Made by a program: the position numbers and the translations under genes. Source: Limnephilus marmoratus (lineage: Eukaryota > Arthropoda > Insecta > Trichoptera > Limnephilidae). Taken from it: DNA of 64,000 nucleotides. Below the pieces are notes generated by a model. That model was not told the origin of the DNA, made no database searches, and saw only the letters and a list, made by a program, of their open reading frames with translations. Below are positions 20,846-31,634 of the stretch, one piece after another; within the stretch, counting starts at the first letter, position 1; every line of letters starts with the position of its first letter. Where the stretch lies: the NCBI GenBank assembly GCA_917880885.1, contig OU862928.1:9753721-9817720 (forward strand). Direction: 5' to 3'.

Positions 20846-21959
20846 AGACATACACCAACTATTCATAGATTTCAAGCAAGCATATGATAGCATAGATCGG
20901 GAATGTCTATATGACATACTACTTCAATTCCAGATTCCACCTAAATTGGTTAGGCTCATCAAAGCCACAATGTCAGACTCAAGATGTCAGGTCAAAATAG
21001 ATGGGGAACTGTCGGAAGAATTCACAGTATCGCAGGGACTAAAACAGGGGGACGGTCTGGCTCCCACTCTCTTCAACATTGTGCTCGAACATGTAATAAG
21101 AAAAACGCTAATAGACACTGGCTCCAATATTTGTTTCAAGAGCAGTCAAGTTGTCAGATATGCGGATGACATTAACATTGTCGGAAGATCAATTTCAGCC
21201 ATTAAGGAGGTCTTCGATCCTTTAGAAATAGCAGCACGGGAAGTAGGACTGCAGGTTAATGTCAACAAAACAAAAATGATGATACAGAGCAGGAACCCTT
21301 CACACAGAAGAAGAAGTAGTGCACAGTTCAAAGACAACTACTTATACAAAGTGGTCGACCAATTCGCCTACCTGGGCTCCAGTCTGACAGAGAATAATGA
21401 GGATCCAGCAGAAATCAGAAGGAGAATCACAGCAGCCAACAAAACATACTTCTCTTTGCTGCCAGTATTTAAGTCACGTAGTGTCCACAGAAAAACCAAA
21501 ATAACCATATATAAGACCATTGTTAGAACTGTATTGGCATATGGATGTGAGGCGCTGACACTGACGGTAAAGATGGCTGAAATGCTGGATACTTTTGAAA
21601 GGAAAGTGCTGAGAAGAATATGTGGACCCGTGAAAGAGGGTGAACAGTGGCGCATCCGGCACAATACAGAATTGTATGATATATATAAGGCACCTAGCAT
21701 CTCAACACATATGAGACTCCTCAGGCTGAGATGGGCTGGGCATGTACAGAGAATGCCGGATACACGCGTCCCAAAAAGAATTTTGACTGGACACCCAGGT
21801 GGAAAGAGAAAAGTGGGAAGACCCAGACTGAGGTGGGAAGACGAAGTAAGAGGGGATGCAGCACAGCTTCTCCAGGTACCAAACTGGAAGTCAGCCGCTG
21901 AGGACAGGAGGAGTTGGAGGCGACTGTTGCAGGAGGCCAAAGCCCGATATGGGCTGTAG
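20846..21959 (+). pseudogene. LINE reverse transcriptase, C-terminal half
   Basis: Continuation of the LINE frame after the gypsy element. The sequence from 20850 follows directly on codon 9183, so removing the insert and one AGAC keeps the frame. Motifs: FIDFKQAYDSI (RT motif A), GLKQGDGLAPTLFN (motif B), RYADDINIVG (catalytic YADD), then a thumb and C-terminal region with YLGSSLTENN, LAYGCEALTL and LLRLRWAGHVQRMPD, ending EAKARYGL and TAG at 21957-21959. A GAA tract to 21990 is the tail. Confidence 0.88.
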
Positions 21960-21990
21960 CGCCATCGAAGAAGAAGAAGAAGAAGAAGAG

Positions 21991-22305
21991 ATGTCATCTT
22001 TGGGGATGCTGTGAAATAAAGGTTAGGAAGTTCTGGGATGTAAAAAGGTATGAGTGGTGGGTAGGAATCAGGAGGTCAATGTATTTAGGAGTGACAGACA
22101 TATGAATCTATCCCTCCCACTGCGGTGTAACTGTCGAGAGTCCGACTGGAGAGGTCTCAATTTCTCCCGATCCGGTCCGCCACACAGTAGTTGGACAAAC
22201 AATCCTCACCCCAAGGACGCGGGCACGTCTGCTAAGTCACCAAACGAAGCAAACCACTTGGGATAACATACGGTGGGGGTGTTGGCCATCCAATAAATGG
22301 TTCCA
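21991..22305 (-). mobile_element. SINE-B copy A, 5' part
   Basis: Resumes the SINE-B copy interrupted at 8056, beginning with the repeated 15 bp (21991-22005) and atgctgtg, then the body (gggtaggaatc, ctcccactgcggtg, ctaagtcaccaaac) to the 5' end near 22305. It is more diverged than other copies. Confidence 0.85.
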
Positions 22306-22785
22306 TGATAATTTGAGGGGAAAATTAAATTTCAATAAAACTTTTAAAATTATTAATTGCTTGTTAAAAAGCTGATTTAATTTCAAAACTTACTATGTAC
22401 ATAAATATAATAACACTTAACAATTTTCTCACTTTGTTGAAACTTAGTTTTAACTCCAGCAAATTAATAATGTTGTGAAATAATGAGAATTGAATAATTA
22501 TAATTATAATTTTCACAGGGTAACCATCAAAAACTTTGCAAGAATTTCCTCATTTCATAGTCATATATTATATTATATAATACATTACACTTGACATTAT
22601 TTACTAAAAAAATATCTTAACCATTCCCGCATTTTTAAATTATGCAAGTTTTTTGTCAACCACTCAGCAACGTAAGCAGATATACACGTTAATAAGACAA
22701 TAGCAGTCAAATAAGAGTAGAAAACATAGGACGGCGCCACTGTGGTTCAAATGGCAATACTTAAAATATAATCATGGTGTTAATC
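22306..22785. other. AT-rich, no recognised feature
   Basis: No gene or element boundary recognised. Confidence 0.4.
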
Positions 22786-22788
22786 TAA

Positions 22789-23210
22789 GGGAGCGTTCAA
22801 GTATTACGTAACGCAATTTTTGAAGATTTTTGACCCCCCCTCCCCCCCATGTAACGCGCCTTAACGTTTCTCCGTATCACCCCCCCCCCCCTCCCCCCCA
22901 AACGTTACGTAACGCCCAAGTGACAAATTTTTACCCAAAAGTCACAATTAAGTTGCGCAAATAACTGGAATGTCGCTTAAATACCTTTTTTCTTGTTTTA
23001 ATCGCATTTGCGGTAATAAATAAAACAAGAGATTTTGAGAATGAAAAGGATTGCCAGCTTGGAAGATTTTAATTCCCTAGTTTTTTTAACTAAATAAAGA
23101 AAAACATGTTACGTAACGCATTGTTCGAACCCCCCCTCGTAACGCACAGTTACGTTTCACAAGACCCCCCCTCCCCCCCCAAGTGTGTTATGTAATACTT
23201 GAATGGCCCC
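22789..23210. mobile_element. PIF/Harbinger-like MITE with C-runs
   Basis: Left end gggagcgttcaagtattacg and right end (inverted) ggggccattcaagtattaca form inverted repeats of about 30 bp. TAA lies outside both (22786-22788 and 23211-23213), the 3-bp target duplication of PIF/Harbinger. The 422-bp interior has C tracts and no coding capacity. Confidence 0.8.
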
Positions 23211-23439
23211 TAAAGCTGTGTAACCTACATTTTAATTAAAAATTAAAAAGGCATAAAAGTGAAAAAAATATTTTTTCATTCCACTGATCTCAAATTAGAA
23301 TTGCATATAGGTATATTATTATTATATCTTTACAATTTTATGTTAACTGAAAAATAACAATATTCAAATAAAATATAAAGCACACTTTAGAAAACTTTGT
23401 GTTATTACCGCTTCACAATTAAAGCTCTATAAATGAAAC

Positions 23440-24721
23440 ATTTCTGAACGTAGCCGAATAGTAAAAACTGTTTTAGAAAGGTTACAAAATAGGCTTTCAA
23501 ATTATTATATTACAAATAAATATCAGCATTTGTAAATATTAAAATTTAGAACGCAAACATTAAAAATAGGTAAAAATGACTCACGTGATGTTTTTATGTG
23601 AAAACGGTACTAAAATCACAGATTATGTAAACAACAATACTTATTCTATTGTATATATGTGTAATAAACACTATTGTCACCTCACTTTTTTATCATTTCA
23701 TATAAAAATATTTAATAAAAATTTAAAATGTGGAGCGCGGTGGAGCAAATTTGCGCGGGTAAATATTTTTGTCAACTACACGACTGACAGCTGATTCCTG
23801 ATATGTATTTCCATAGACAACTTGATAGGGATGTGCAGCTTGATCTACTATCAACCTTTTACTTTTTGTTTTAGGGATGTAACTAAAACAATAACGGAGT
23901 TAGAACGATTTCTGTGGAAACACACGCGCTGACGTATAAACACGCTTATTGTACTTGACTGCTGTCCTATTTTTAACGCTTATATCTACTTACGTTGCGG
24001 AGGGGTTAAATTCAAATTTATGTTAAATTGAAATGAAGCCAATCACTTTGTAGAACACAATTTAACAAAAAAAATGTATTTTTAAATGTGTATACGGTGT
24101 TCTGCATTTTTAGTGTTATTGCATTTTAAAAGAATATTTGACAGGTAAATTGGTGTTACCAGCCTACAAATTTTGTAGTTCAATTTTTTATATTTTCTAC
24201 TCTTATTTGACAGACTCTACAATAAGTGTGTTCTCACGTCAACGCGTATGTTTCCACAGAAATTGTTTTAACTCCGTTATTGTTCTAGTGACATCCCTAA
24301 AACAAAAAGTAAAAGGTTGATAATAAATCAAACTGCACCTCCATATTCAAGTTGTCCATAGAAATATATAAAAAGACCTATTATGTCAGATACACGGTTG
24401 ATACATATTTTACCAGGCAAATCGCCTACGGGCTGCTAGACATTTTTATTAAATATTCTTGTTTGAAATGATAAAAAGTGAGGTGACTAAATTGTTTATT
24501 ATACATTTATACAATAGAATAAGTATTTTTTTTACATAATCCGTGATTTTAGTACTGTTTTCACATAAAAACATCACGTGAGTCATTTTTACATTTTTTA
24601 AATGTTTTATGTTTGCATTCTAAATTTTAATATTTATTTGTAATATAACAATTTGAAAGCTTATTTCGTAACCTCTCAAAAACAGTTTTTAATATTCGGC
24701 TACATTGAGAAATGTTTTATT
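23440..24721. repeat. 1.3-kb inverted repeat with arms of about 520 bp
   Basis: The left arm (23440-23960) and right arm (24200-24721) are reverse complements at roughly 80-85 percent by eye. Shared landmarks are gactcacgtgatgtttttatg, ccttttactttttgttttag and acaataacggagtta. Arms flank about 240 bp. Related single-arm pieces occur at 25500-25720, 33080-33570 and about 59830-60000, so this is probably a non-autonomous DNA transposon with very long inverted termini. Confidence 0.8.
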
Positions 24722-24790
24722 TAAATACTAATGTACTAAAATCACGGAATATGTAAAAAAAAAACACTTACTCTAAAATGCATAAATGTA

Positions 24791-25025
24791 TCTCTACATA
24801 TTATAAAGTAAAGTCCCCCGCGCCGTCTGTCTGTCTGTCTGTTCGCGATAAACTCGAAAACTGCTGAACGGATTTTCATGCAGTTTTCACCAATAGATAG
24901 AGTGTTTCGTGAGGAAGGTTTAGGTATGTAATTTGTCAAGGATTTGTGTAAATTGGTTGAAACATAATGATAATTGTAAGAAGTGTCGGAAAAAGTCAAG
25001 CCGCCTGGGAGATTTCATCAAGAAC
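24791..25025 (+). mobile_element. Helitron 5' fragment
   Basis: Begins tctctacatattataaag and continues with tctgtctgtctgttcgcgat and ctgctgaacggattttcatg, the 5' consensus shared with 25291, 38445 and 50085. No matching 3' terminus could be assigned to it. Confidence 0.6.
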
Positions 25026-25290
25026 ACTGCCTAATCCCTTTGAGATATAACAAAACAATGCAAAACAATGCTGGGATACTCCTCTTTATAGATCTACAAA
25101 AAAGTCCGCGAAGGTATACATCAATCTTTTACGGATAGATTATTATACCCATTCTATCTTCTAAAAAAATGGTCACATACAATGGGATAATTGGAAAGTT
25201 ATTTAGACGGATACAGTATTAATCCTTATTAACTTAAATACGTTAGTTACCCCAAGCATTTCATTCACATTATTATAATCTTTCACACCA

Positions 25291-25433
25291 TCTCTACGTA
25301 TGTATTATAAATTAAAGTCCTCCGCGGCATCTGTCTGTCTCTTCGCGATAAACTCAAAGACGACGGTGGTTACAAAGGTTGGATTTTACAAAGTGTTTTA
25401 TTAGCCACAGCAACGCGTGGCCGGGTCAGCTAG
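25291..25433 (+). mobile_element. Short non-autonomous Helitron
   Basis: Starts TCTCTACGTATG and ends with the palindrome-containing gcaacgcgtggccgggtcag and CTAG at 25430-25433, followed by T. TC...CTAG ends with insertion before T are diagnostic of Helitrons. At 143 bp it is mostly the two termini. Confidence 0.75.
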
Positions 25434-25499
25434 TATTTAATAAAAAAATAACAATGTCTAACGGCGCTTAGGCGATTTGGCGGGTGAAAACCGTTTCTA

Positions 25500-25720
25500 C
25501 AAAATAAGTCTTTTTTACGTACTTCTATGAACAACTTTGAATAGAGATGTGATGTGTGTGCTTGATTCAATAAGGATCTTCTACTATTTGTTTTAGGATT
25601 GTCACTAGAACAATAACGATTTCTGTGGGAACACACGCATTGGTGTGAAAACACGTTTATTGTACTTGACTGCTATTGTTATATTGTCGTGTAAACCGCT
25701 TAAAGGTCGGAGTGGTTAAT
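25500..25720 (-). repeat. Fragment of the long inverted-repeat family
   Basis: Resembles an arm of 23440-24721 (tgttttaggattgtcactag, acaataacg, tttctgtgggaacacacgc, ttattgtacttgactgct). Confidence 0.6.
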
Positions 25721-25721
25721 A

Positions 25722-26100
25722 TATAAAAATGACTGTTTCTTTGTTTGTCAAGGGTAAATTTAAAAAATCCATATATCTCACACAAATTGTGAGGAGTGTG
25801 TGTATTTCATACAGTTTAGTGGCGGGGAGAATGAAAGAGGGGGGGGGGGGGTACGTAAGAGAAGGGACGAGGACGGTGTGGAAGGTGAAAGGGGAATGCG
25901 CGAGAAGGGAAGGGATCGGGGCCGGGAAAAGCAACACATGGGAAAGGACACGCAAGGGAGGGGTGACGGAAGGGTGGGGAACGAAGGAGGGGCAGAGGGA
26001 GAGATTTCAAAGGGCACATCGTAGCAATAGGGGATAGCTGGGAGTAAATTTGAAAAATTCATGCTTCTCACACCGAGAGCCGTGAGAAGTGTGTATTTCA
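25722..26100 (+). mobile_element. Helitron-like remnant with purine-rich interior
   Basis: The start (ttaatatataaaaatgactg) resembles insect Helitron 5' ends. The interior 25835-26010 is a strongly purine-biased G-rich tract like those in the Helitrons at 26220 and 30835. No CTAG terminus was identified. Confidence 0.4.
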
Positions 26101-26219
26101 TATAGTGTGATTAATCAGACATCTCCAAATACAAGTTTTGAGATAATGAGGAAAGCAATATTCAAATGCTCACCATAAATAAAATATTATTTACACATGT
26201 CTGTGTTTTACAGATTAAA

Positions 26220-26576
26220 TCTACTAATACTATAAAAGAGGAAAGATTTGATAGTTTGTTTGCAATTAACAGGCTCCGAAACTACTGAACCGATTAGAAA
26301 AATTCTTTCACCAATAGAAAGCTACATTATCAACGAGTAACATAGGCTGTATAATGGTAAGCACTGGCGTTATGAAATTTGTAGAAAAGAAAATGTGTGT
26401 ATTTCATATATTTTAGCAGCAGGGAGGAAAGGCAGGGGGAAGGTGGGGTTTGCGGAGATTGAAGACACAAGGGTGGGGGAAGGTGGAAGGGAACAGAGAT
26501 GCATGGGAAAAGACATGCAGGGAGAATCAATTTATTTCTTTGAATGGCATAGCAACGCATGCCGGGTACCAGCTAG
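26220..26576 (+). mobile_element. Non-autonomous Helitron with both ends
   Basis: Starts TCTACTAATACTATAAAAG and ends gcaacgcatgccgggtaccag with CTAG at 26573-26576. It is flanked by A on the left and T on the right, as expected for insertion into an AT dinucleotide. Interior G-rich, no replicase. Confidence 0.85.
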
Positions 26577-26599
26577 TATGCTATAAAATAACACCAGGA

Positions 26600-27838
26600 T
26601 GCATAACAATCTGGTACATTAGTATGACATTTCGAAATATCTTACTAGTGACCCAGAAAACAAACATTTTGTTTAATTCATTCATTTTTTATGCATTATA
26701 ATTGATTTAGTGGTGTTTATGAGTAATCTGAGTATTGTACCAGATAGAGGGTACACGCCTACATATAACTGCACCTACACTCAACTCTAATTTCGATTTT
26801 TCAGAGATGTCTGACTAATCAACTGGAGGATCGTCTGAATGTGTAAATAACTCGAATATTCAAAGAGTAACGCTGGAGTCCCATTTTGGGAACAAATGAA
26901 AATTTTCAAACATAGTATTGGGAAGTTTAAAAGCTTACACATATACAAATACAATTATCAGAAATAATTTCAGTCCAACTTATAAAATATATTAAAATAA
27001 TTATTTATTGTCTACAGAAAGCTGTAATAGCAAAATTAAGGGCCAGCTGTTCGATGAACCGTCACATTTGACATCGTCACAAATCGACGATCGGCGCCAT
27101 TTTGATTATTTGATTCCCTCAACTTCAATTCTAGGTTCGAGAGCGGTTTGTTTAATTTTACATTAGGTTAGGTCATTAAAAATTAACCAAATGATGACAG
27201 GCTGAATTTCAAAATATTTAAAATGGTGCTGATTGTCGAATATAAATAATTATAAATTTAAAACAAAAATTGTTATAATTTTGTTTGCATAAAAAATTAT
27301 ACTTAAAAAAAAGATGCACTTAAAATTGATAATGAAACTTAAACATTAAAAAGAAGCAAAATAAGAAATCTGTTAATATACATGGTGTCCGGTAATACGT
27401 AGTACAAAGGGGAAACAGGTGACTCTACATCACATTTGGAGTTGATGTTGTGATATAATTTTTTTGGATTAGAGTTTTTGTTTTCGAGTAAATCGAGTTA
27501 AAAGTTAGAATTTTTTAGGTTAAATTAAAAAAAAAATCGATCACAAGGTTGTTTGTTAACTGATCAATGACTTTTAAAATGCTTCAAAGTGTAGACCCGG
27601 CTCCAAAAGTTAAAATAAAAATTAAAAAACTCAGATTTAATAATTCTGGCTTCACATGAATTTCTGGACACCGTGTATATTTTACAAATATACAAACACA
27701 TCACTCTTAGTACATACATAACAAGTAATAATTATTTTAAATATCTTGCTAGTAAAAATAGCAAAAGGTACCAATTCAATAATAAAATAATCCAAAACAA
27801 TTTATTTTTCTTCAAAACAGACAGAAAAATATAAAACA
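26600..27838. other. AT-rich, no recognised feature
   Basis: No gene recognised. A small inverted pair (gatcggcgccatttt near 27091 and aaatggtgctgattgtc near 27222) is present but has no clear boundaries. Confidence 0.4.
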
Positions 27839-28269
27839 TATCGACCCATAATCGGCAGAACAGCGTAAGCGCCGAACAGTAAATTATTCAGAAGGTTTTT
27901 TTTAATTAACTTTCTTCATTGATTCCAAAAAGGATTTTGGTTAATTAGGATTATTAATCTTTGGTTGTTGCCTGTATAAAGCTGATAACACAATTATCTG
28001 AATGCCTTCAGTTGTTGAGATAGTGGCGGTAACGCTGTTTTGCCTATGACCCTGGCAGATTTTTTCCCTAGGAAATGTCGCGTACGCTGTTCAGAGTACA
28101 TCATTATTTTTGAAATATTTATCACATGATCATGACAGGTGAACAAATAACTAAATAAAATGGTTCCATGACAGTTGATCCTAAAGTTGACCAAATACAA
28201 TTATTTACAAGTAAGTATGCAAAGAGGTTATACGGCCGTATAACCTAAGTCGATAGGTTATATTTAGTT

Positions 28270-28425
28270 ATATATATTAGATTACATGAAATGGCTTTAG
28301 CCGCGTTTGGTGACTAGATCTGAACAGCCAGTTACATTTTCCACATCGCCCTCCCCTCCCAACTACCTTCAGCCTCACAACATACCAAAAATTGGGGATG
28401 CCGTAGTCTCACTGGCTCTAGACAT
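28270..28425 (+). mobile_element. SINE-A, 5'-truncated fragment
   Basis: Body and 3' part only: aaatggctttagccgcgttt through gtagtctcactggctctaga. Confidence 0.7.
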
Positions 28426-28685
28426 AATTGGGATAAATGATATAATTTGCATTACTACTTTTTACACTAATATTCAAATACAAAACAATAAATTAAAAAC
28501 ACTCAAGAATTTATGTTTAGTTTCCGATACTACTAGCCACCGACACGTCTGCACTAGTCACCAGATGGACGCCAACCGACTAAACTGAAACATTGTCGAC
28601 AAACAGCCTAGACAGCGTAACCGACCACTGTCGCTTATGCTAAAAGTTACAGGTACTAAAAAAGTGTCAGGCATATAATTTTTTT

Positions 28686-29105
28686 TTTTTTTTTTTACAG
28701 TGAATACCGCACAAGAATCTCAACTGCTCCCGTCTGGAGCCAGTGAGACTATGGCATCCCCAATTGGGGTATGTTGTGAGGTTGAAGGTAGTGGGGAGAG
28801 GAAGGAGGTGGGGAAGAGGAAGGTTGGGAAGTTCCTGGCTATTCAGATCTGGTCACTAAACACGGCTAAAGCCATTTTCAAGCAACGTTTCAATTCTGAA
28901 TGGTGGTCTTACACCAGGGCGATACTAATAGTATCTTCCACTCTGGAACATGCCGCAAATATACTATATATTATTTTAAATGAATTAATTGTGAAATAAC
29001 ACAAATTAATCAAATAAAATTTATTTGCGCATGTCGGGTTCGAACCCGCGACCTCCGGAATGTGAGTCAAGAGTCTTAGCCACTGGACTACGGAGGTCGT
29101 CATAA
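28686..29105 (-). mobile_element. SINE-A, full-length copy with tRNA head
   Basis: Read on the minus strand, the head at 29102-29027 contains tagtccagtggctaagac (A box) and gggttcgaaccc (B box), the internal RNA polymerase III promoter. The linker, the ccagagtggaagatac block, the gtctcactggctccagacgg block and an A-rich tail (28679-28697 as T on the plus strand) follow. About 420 bp. This is the best reference copy in the window. Confidence 0.85.
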
Positions 29106-29239
29106 TAAGATAGAGCTGCAATATTTTTGTCACTGATGTATTAGGCAGCATTGAACAGTTTTCGTTAAAAAATCATAATTGACAAAAATGTCGTTTACGC
29201 TGTTCTGCCGATTATGGGTCGATATTTTATTTTTTAAAC

Positions 29240-30520
29240 TTTGGTGATGTACAACTTCAAAATGGGATCAAATAAGAAACTTGAGAATCGATAGTAGCAT
29301 TAATAGCATACAAAACAAATCTACTCTCTTCTGAAATTGTGCAACATCTAATTATAAAAATAATTATCTAAATATAATATAGAAAAAAATGAAGAGACTT
29401 TCCAACACACCTTTTTTTGAAGAATTTAAAGTATTAAAATTTAATGATCTAGTCTGAAAAAACATAATTCAAATAATAAAAGAAAAACAAAATCACAGCT
29501 TTCTAACCTCAAGTCTTACTCTTCAAAAACATATATTTGTGTTTGTAGCACCTCATATGCACAACATCATTACATATTTCTCAGTCAAAAAATACTTCCG
29601 AAAATATTGGTCATGTATTAAGAATGCCAGAAGAACTCTCAGAGTTGCGCCCCGGCAAGGTGAAGGTCCTGGGTTCGAGTCCTAAATGTGACCGTATCTT
29701 TTTCAGATTTTTGATTGAGTTTCGCTAATATTGTCTTCATTTAATTAAATGTTACAATTTGATGTTTTACTCATCAACTTAAAAATAGAAATAAATATAT
29801 TTATGAAAATGAGTATCATATATACGTAATTATTATTTATGCTGCACAGACCCATTAAAAATCTCAGGATGGTCTAAATTCTTGACAAATCAGTTCCAAT
29901 TTTTAAAATGACCTTTAATATAAATTTCTGTTAAAAACATCATATTACAGTTAAGGGCCCGCAACTCGGATTTGTACCGATTTATTACATATTTCCCTTA
30001 AACACGGTAAGTTTTAAAGCTCTTAAAAAAATATATGTTATTCTAGACTTTGCCCGCGCCGAAACGCAAATTATATAAAATTCCCTCGATAGAAAAAAAT
30101 CGCAAAGTATGCTCCAAAAATTATTATTAACACGTTTGTTTCAGTTATTTTACAAGTTATATGTATGAACAAATTCACAGTGTTTCTTTAAATGCTGTTT
30201 AAGATAATGCCCGCGAGATTTTTGCTCTATTTTAAACGAGTCGTGTTTTATTAAACATTTTCGCAATTTTCGCATCGATTTCTCGCAGTAAATGTTAGCG
30301 CTCTCCTCTCACATTCGTAATTTCGTATCTCTCCATCTTCTTCTTTTCGGGCCCGGTTGCAGAGCCTTAAGTACTTTCTGAATTTTTCACAGAATCAGTT
30401 AAAATTATGAAAATTACACAAATATAAAAAGCTATTTGAGTTCATTGAACCAGAGTTACAGTTACAGCAGGACGCACAAACAACCAAACATTAGTATTAT
30501 TGATTGACTATTATAATTGA
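29240..30520. other. AT-rich; one SINE scrap, otherwise nothing recognised
   Basis: Only the SINE-C fragment near 29640-29720 was recognised. Confidence 0.4.
29640..29720 (+). mobile_element. SINE-C fragment (B-box half of a tRNA-like head)
   Basis: gtcctgggttcgagtccta is a B box in T-arm context, followed by tgaccgtatctttttcagat, resembling what follows the tRNA-like heads at 40320 and 51593. Confidence 0.5.
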
Positions 30521-30522
30521 TT

Positions 30523-30826
30523 CAATTTGGGAGGCGGGAATGGGTACCGCAGCTCCGGGAACCTTTATTGGATAACCAACACCTCTGCCATAGGTCACCC
30601 CAAGTGGTTCGCTACGTTTGGTGATTTAGCAGGGGTGTCCGGGTTCATGGGGTGAGGTTTGTCTGGGTCTTGGAGGTGAATGACCAGGACACACTGAACT
30701 CCAGATTCCTACCCACCCCTTAAACCTTTTTCCTTCCCAGAACTCTCCTCTCCTTCCTTTCCTTAAACAAACCCCTCCACACAGCATCCCCAAAGATGAC
30801 ACAGGCCCTGAAGGAAATTTTTTTTT
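30523..30826 (+). mobile_element. SINE-B copy, 3' end truncated by a Helitron
   Basis: Begins caatttgggaggcgggaatg and runs through caggggtgtccgggttcatg to the start of the hairpin (caggccctgaaggaaattt), where similarity stops shortly before a Helitron at 30835. Confidence 0.85.
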
Positions 30827-30834
30827 CGATTGAA

Positions 30835-31276
30835 TCTATAATATAAAAATGAATCGCTGAATGTGTTGCTAAGCGCATAACTTTCGAACGACTGCACCAA
30901 ATTGGATAATTCTTTTTTTTGTGTGTTCGTTATTGTCAGGACAAGGTTTTTATAAAACTTCCGGTGAGCTCTGGCATTATGAAATTTGTATAAAAAAATT
31001 GCTATTGGTGGCATGCGAGGAAGCGGCTATTGCTATGGAAAGCGGGAGGGAGGGAGAGATGGGAAGGGGAACCAGGGAGGGGGAGGGGAACCTGGGAGGG
31101 GAGGAGTGGAGTGGGGAGAGGGAAGGTGGAGGTGACGGAGTGGGAACGCGAGAGGGGAAGTGGATGCAGGAGAAGAAGGGGAGGCGTAAGGGGGACGGGA
31201 CGAATGTGAAAGGACGGGCAGGGAGAAACAATTTCTTTATTAAATGGCATAGCAACGCACGCCGGGTACTACCTAG
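30835..31276 (+). mobile_element. Non-autonomous Helitron with both ends, G-rich interior
   Basis: Starts TCTATAATATAAAAATGAATC with the classic cgctgaatgtgttgctaagc stretch and ends gcaacgcacgccgggtacta and CTAG (31273-31276) followed by T; preceded by A. The interior 31040-31200 is a run of GGG-containing purine sequence. Confidence 0.88.
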
Positions 31277-31634
31277 TTTTTAATAAAATTATTAAAGGCA
31301 TTTCACATTCACAACTACATAAATACTAAGATTAAAAATGTAGGAAGAAAAAATTGTATTCAAAATAGTTGAGCATTACGTATAATTATTATTGGTAATA
31401 GATTTTTTCATTTTTTGAAGGCTTTCAACATTATAATGTAAACATTTATGTACATATATAAGATACTTGTACGCTCTTTGTATGGCCATTATAAAATCGT
31501 AGTCATATTCAACGCACAATCTTCTTACCCGAACTCGAATAACTACACACTGCCTACCTTTGATCATAGAGCAATCCACAACATTGATATACCGTAAAGT
31601 ATTATCATTATAAAAATATATAGTCAACTACTTC
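31277..31634. other. AT-rich, no recognised feature
   Basis: No feature recognised. Confidence 0.4.

Larger units (their letters stand above)
8057..21990 (+). mobile_element. LINE insertion, itself split by a Ty3/gypsy element
   Basis: The insertion runs from 8057 to the GAA tract ending at 21990 and is bounded by the 15-bp duplication ATGTCATCTTTGGGG. It is 5'-truncated within the endonuclease domain and carries an in-frame TAG at 8246-8248, so it was dead before or soon after arrival. Without the gypsy element at 9188-20845 and one copy of its 4-bp duplication it is about 2.27 kb. The clade was not assigned; RT and C-terminal motifs look RTE-like. Confidence 0.9.
27841..29222. mobile_element. 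TA-flanked inverted-terminal DNA element carrying two SINEs
   Basis: The left terminus TCGACCCATAATCGGCAGAA (27841 on) and the inverted right terminus (ending 29222) match for about 28 bp, and TA lies outside both ends. The interior has no transposase and contains a partial and a full SINE-A, so the ancestral element was roughly 0.8 kb. TA duplication fits the Tc1/mariner group, but the termini match no family I recognise. Confidence 0.7.

Noticed and set aside
25729..26101. Arg/Gly-rich or Pro-rich proteins in several overlapping frames
   Set aside because: They arise from the purine-rich tract of a Helitron-like remnant; every frame is open because stops are rare in such sequence.
29027..29102. 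tRNA gene on the minus strand
   Set aside because: It is the head of a full-length SINE-A; the body follows directly, as in other copies.
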